Below the pieces are notes generated by a model. That model was not told the origin of the DNA. It saw only the letters and a list, made by a program, of their open reading frames with translations, and searched no databases. The translations under genes and the position numbers were made by a program. Shown here piece after piece: positions 6,031 to 7,603 of a stretch of DNA of 7,603 nucleotides. The stretch covers positions 1-7,603 of the forward strand of contig CALCSH010000541.1 of assembly GCA_937893815.1 (NCBI GenBank), read 5' to 3'. Position 1 is the stretch's first letter, and every line of letters begins with the position of its first letter. Source of the stretch: an uncultured Anaerolineae bacterium (GTDB taxonomy: Bacteria > Chloroflexota > Anaerolineae > Anaerolineales > UBA11858).

Positions 6031-7206
6031 ATGACAAAGAAACGCCGTGTAGGAATCCTGACTGGCGGAGGCGATGTACCTGGCCTGAATGTTGCTATCA
6101 AGGCAGTTGTGAAACGCGCGCAAGAACACGAGCATGATATTGAAATTATCGGTTTGCGGAAAGGCTGGGGTTCGGTCGTCAATATCGACCCAACAGACCC
6201 GTCGACACAATCTGATCTTATCGAACCGCTCAATCAACGCCGCGTACGCACCATAGACCGCACTGGTGGCACATTCCTGCACACATCCCGTACCAACCCA
6301 TCCAATATGAAGCCGGATGATATTCCCGACTTTGTGGCCGAAGAAGACCGTGTACTAAAAAATGATGGCCGTATTGATATCACTCGTCACGTACTCAAGG
6401 TTCTTGAAGTACTCAATCTGGATGCTCTGATTCCGATTGGCGGCGACGATACACTCAGTTATGCTGCCCGCCTTCACGAAGAAGGTTTCCAGGTGGTTGC
6501 GATTCCCAAAACGATGGACAACGATGTTTTCGGGACCGATTACTGCATCGGGTTTTCCACCGCTGTGACTCGCTCCGTAGAGAATATCACCGCGGTACGC
6601 ACCGTTTGTGGTTCTCACGAGCGCGTTGGCGTTGTAGAATTATTTGGACGCAACTCTGGCGAAACTTCGCTCTTTGCGGCGTACCTGGGCGATGTGGATC
6701 GTGCTGTCATCTCAGAGGTGCCTTTCGATCTCGATAAGCTGATCGAATTCTTGAAAGAAGACCGCGCAAACAACCCATCCCACTACGCCATCATGACCAT
6801 CTCGGAGGGAGCCTATCCCCTCGGGGGTGAAATTGTGCAATCTGGCGAAGAAGATGCCTATGGGCATCAAAAGCTGGGTGGTGTCGGACAAATCATTGCC
6901 GAAGAAATCAAGAACCGCTCTGGTATGCACACGGTATATCAACAACTGGCCTATCTCATGCGCTCCGGTTCCCCGGATTCGCTCGATCGCATGGTGGCTG
7001 TTTCGTTTGGCAATCTAGCTTTCGATCAGATTGCCCTGGGACACACCGGACGCATGGTTTCGCTGCAGCAAGGCAACTACACCACTGTGCCGCTGCCGAT
7101 GGTCATCTCTGCCAAAAAGACGGTGGATGTCACCGCCCTTTACGACGCCAAAAACTACAGGCCCAAAGTGAAAGATATGCTGGGCAAACCCATGTTCATG
7201 TATTGA
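6031..7206 (+). CDS. 6-phosphofructokinase, pyrophosphate-dependent type
   Basis: A 391-residue cytosolic phosphofructokinase that phosphorylates fructose 6-phosphate at C1 in glycolysis. Visible motifs are the phosphate-donor loop LTGGGDVPGLN (10-20), PIGGDDTL (135-142), the catalytic segment PKTMDND (159-165, Asp163 as base), ELFGRNSG (203-210), ISEG (257-260), and the substrate segment YLMRSGSPDSLDR (308-320). Two positions separate donors in this family. ATP enzymes such as E. coli PfkA have Gly after GGD and Gly in PGTIDND; here they are Asp140 and Lys160, the combination associated with pyrophosphate-dependent enzymes, which work reversibly. Donor assignment is thus from known family rules, not measured. 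Length fits the PPi-type/group III enzymes better than the 320-residue PfkA. It probably starts its own unit, separate from the acyl-CoA genes, and is followed after 10 bases by a lipoprotein gene. Confidence 0.93.
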   Translation: MTKKRRVGILTGGGDVPGLNVAIKAVVKRAQEHEHDIEIIGLRKGWGSVVNIDPTDPSTQSDLIEPLNQRRVRTIDRTGGTFLHTSRTNPSNMKPDDIPDFVAEEDRVLKNDGRIDITRHVLKVLEVLNLDALIPIGGDDTLSYAARLHEEGFQVVAIPKTMDNDVFGTDYCIGFSTAVTRSVENITAVRTVCGSHERVGVVELFGRNSGETSLFAAYLGDVDRAVISEVPFDLDKLIEFLKEDRANNPSHYAIMTISEGAYPLGGEIVQSGEEDAYGHQKLGGVGQIIAEEIKNRSGMHTVYQQLAYLMRSGSPDSLDRMVAVSFGNLAFDQIALGHTGRMVSLQQGNYTTVPLPMVISAKKTVDVTALYDAKNYRPKVKDMLGKPMFMY

Positions 7207-7216
7207 TCGCCCGCCG

Positions 7217-7603
7217 ATGAATCAACTGATGATAACCAAGTGGAAAATAGGAATTCTGGCAATCTTGCTGGCTGCTCTCATCACCGGGTGCAGCCTGGCA
7301 GATGCCATGCAAGCGATTCCATGGCTTAATCCCACAATCACATCGACCCCAACGGTTTCCAGCACCCCTACTTCAACGCGTACCCTGCTCACCTTCGACC
7401 GCTGGACATCCACACCAACCAATGATGGTTCGATATCATCAGAAAATGGTAGTGCAGAAAATGCACGCGCCACGATTACCCCCATTCCAACCCAAACCCT
7501 GCGCCCTTCCTGGACGCCCTTGCCCTCCAATACGCTGCGCCCAACCTGGACGTTGTCGCCAACGCTGACTCCATCGATTACGCTGACACCTACGGCAACA
7601 CCT
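7217..7603 (+). CDS. Thr/Pro-rich secreted lipoprotein (3'-partial)
   Basis: An open frame runs from ATG 7217 to the window edge (129 codons) without a stop. It opens with a lipoprotein signal peptide: a basic start (MNQLMITKWK), a hydrophobic stretch (IGILAILLAALI) and the lipobox LITGC, with Cys25 as the lipidated residue. The mature part is low complexity, dominated by Thr, Pro and Ser (STPTVSSTPTSTRT, TLTPSITLTPTATP), a linker style common in Chloroflexota surface lipoproteins; the functional domain probably lies beyond the edge. An alternative start at ATG 7229 would leave the signal peptide usable. There is no clear ribosome site, so translation may be coupled to the phosphofructokinase gene ten bases upstream. 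The function is unknown; it is likely membrane-anchored and exposed outside the cell. Confidence 0.82.
   Translation, partial: MNQLMITKWKIGILAILLAALITGCSLADAMQAIPWLNPTITSTPTVSSTPTSTRTLLTFDRWTSTPTNDGSISSENGSAENARATITPIPTQTLRPSWTPLPSNTLRPTWTLSPTLTPSITLTPTATP
7496..7567 (+). repeat. Two imperfect 36-bp tandem repeats coding Trp-containing Thr/Pro units
   Basis: Bases 7496-7531 and 7532-7567 encode TLRPSWTPLPSN and TLRPTWTLSPTL. The first seven codons are nearly the same in DNA (CTGCGCCC, then CCTGGACG) and the ends diverge. This suggests a local duplication within the lipoprotein linker. Confidence 0.6.

Overview
The window is a compact, plus-strand-only stretch of bacterial chromosome with seven protein genes. 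The first gene is cut by the left edge and the last by the right edge. No RNA gene, CRISPR array, transposase or attachment site was recognised. Moderate GC, strong AGGAGG ribosome sites, a PAS/HD-GYP sensor, a GGDDT-type phosphofructokinase and a Thr/Pro-rich 'TPT' lipoprotein together suggest a Chloroflexota (Anaerolineae-like) genome. That assignment is inference from gene style, not from a marker gene.

Layout. Positions 2-1741 hold the C-terminal part of a multi-PAS HD-GYP cyclic-di-GMP phosphodiesterase. A short intergenic space (1742-1804) follows, carrying a sigma70-like promoter overlapped by a perfect 36-bp palindrome. It drives a TetR-family regulator (1805-2380), which overlaps by ATGA a LACTB2-like metallo-beta-lactamase-fold hydrolase (2377-3444). 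Nine bases later comes an acyl-CoA dehydrogenase homologue, ACAD-A (3454-4548). After a 123-bp gap comes a second one, ACAD-B (4672-5916). A separate unit probably starts in the 114-bp gap before a pyrophosphate-type phosphofructokinase (6031-7206). Ten bases after it begins a lipoprotein (7217 to the edge).

How it may work together. The tetR-MBL-ACAD-A-ACAD-B block looks like an auto-regulated acyl-CoA oxidation operon whose repressor senses an acyl-CoA-like ligand. The most interesting feature is that the two dehydrogenase homologues have decayed in complementary ways. ACAD-A has lost the catalytic glutamate, the TEPxxGSD flavin/substrate loop and the xIT flavin motif, but keeps the partner-side FAD motifs (RxxFG...Q and QxxGG). 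ACAD-B keeps the catalytic YEGT, TEPQAGSD and FVTAG motifs but has lost the partner-side FAD motifs. This predicts an obligate hetero-oligomer (alpha2beta2) with half the usual number of FAD sites, as known for actinobacterial steroid-degrading FadE pairs. The operator is also unusual: it covers the -10 box, the predicted start point and the tetR ribosome site.
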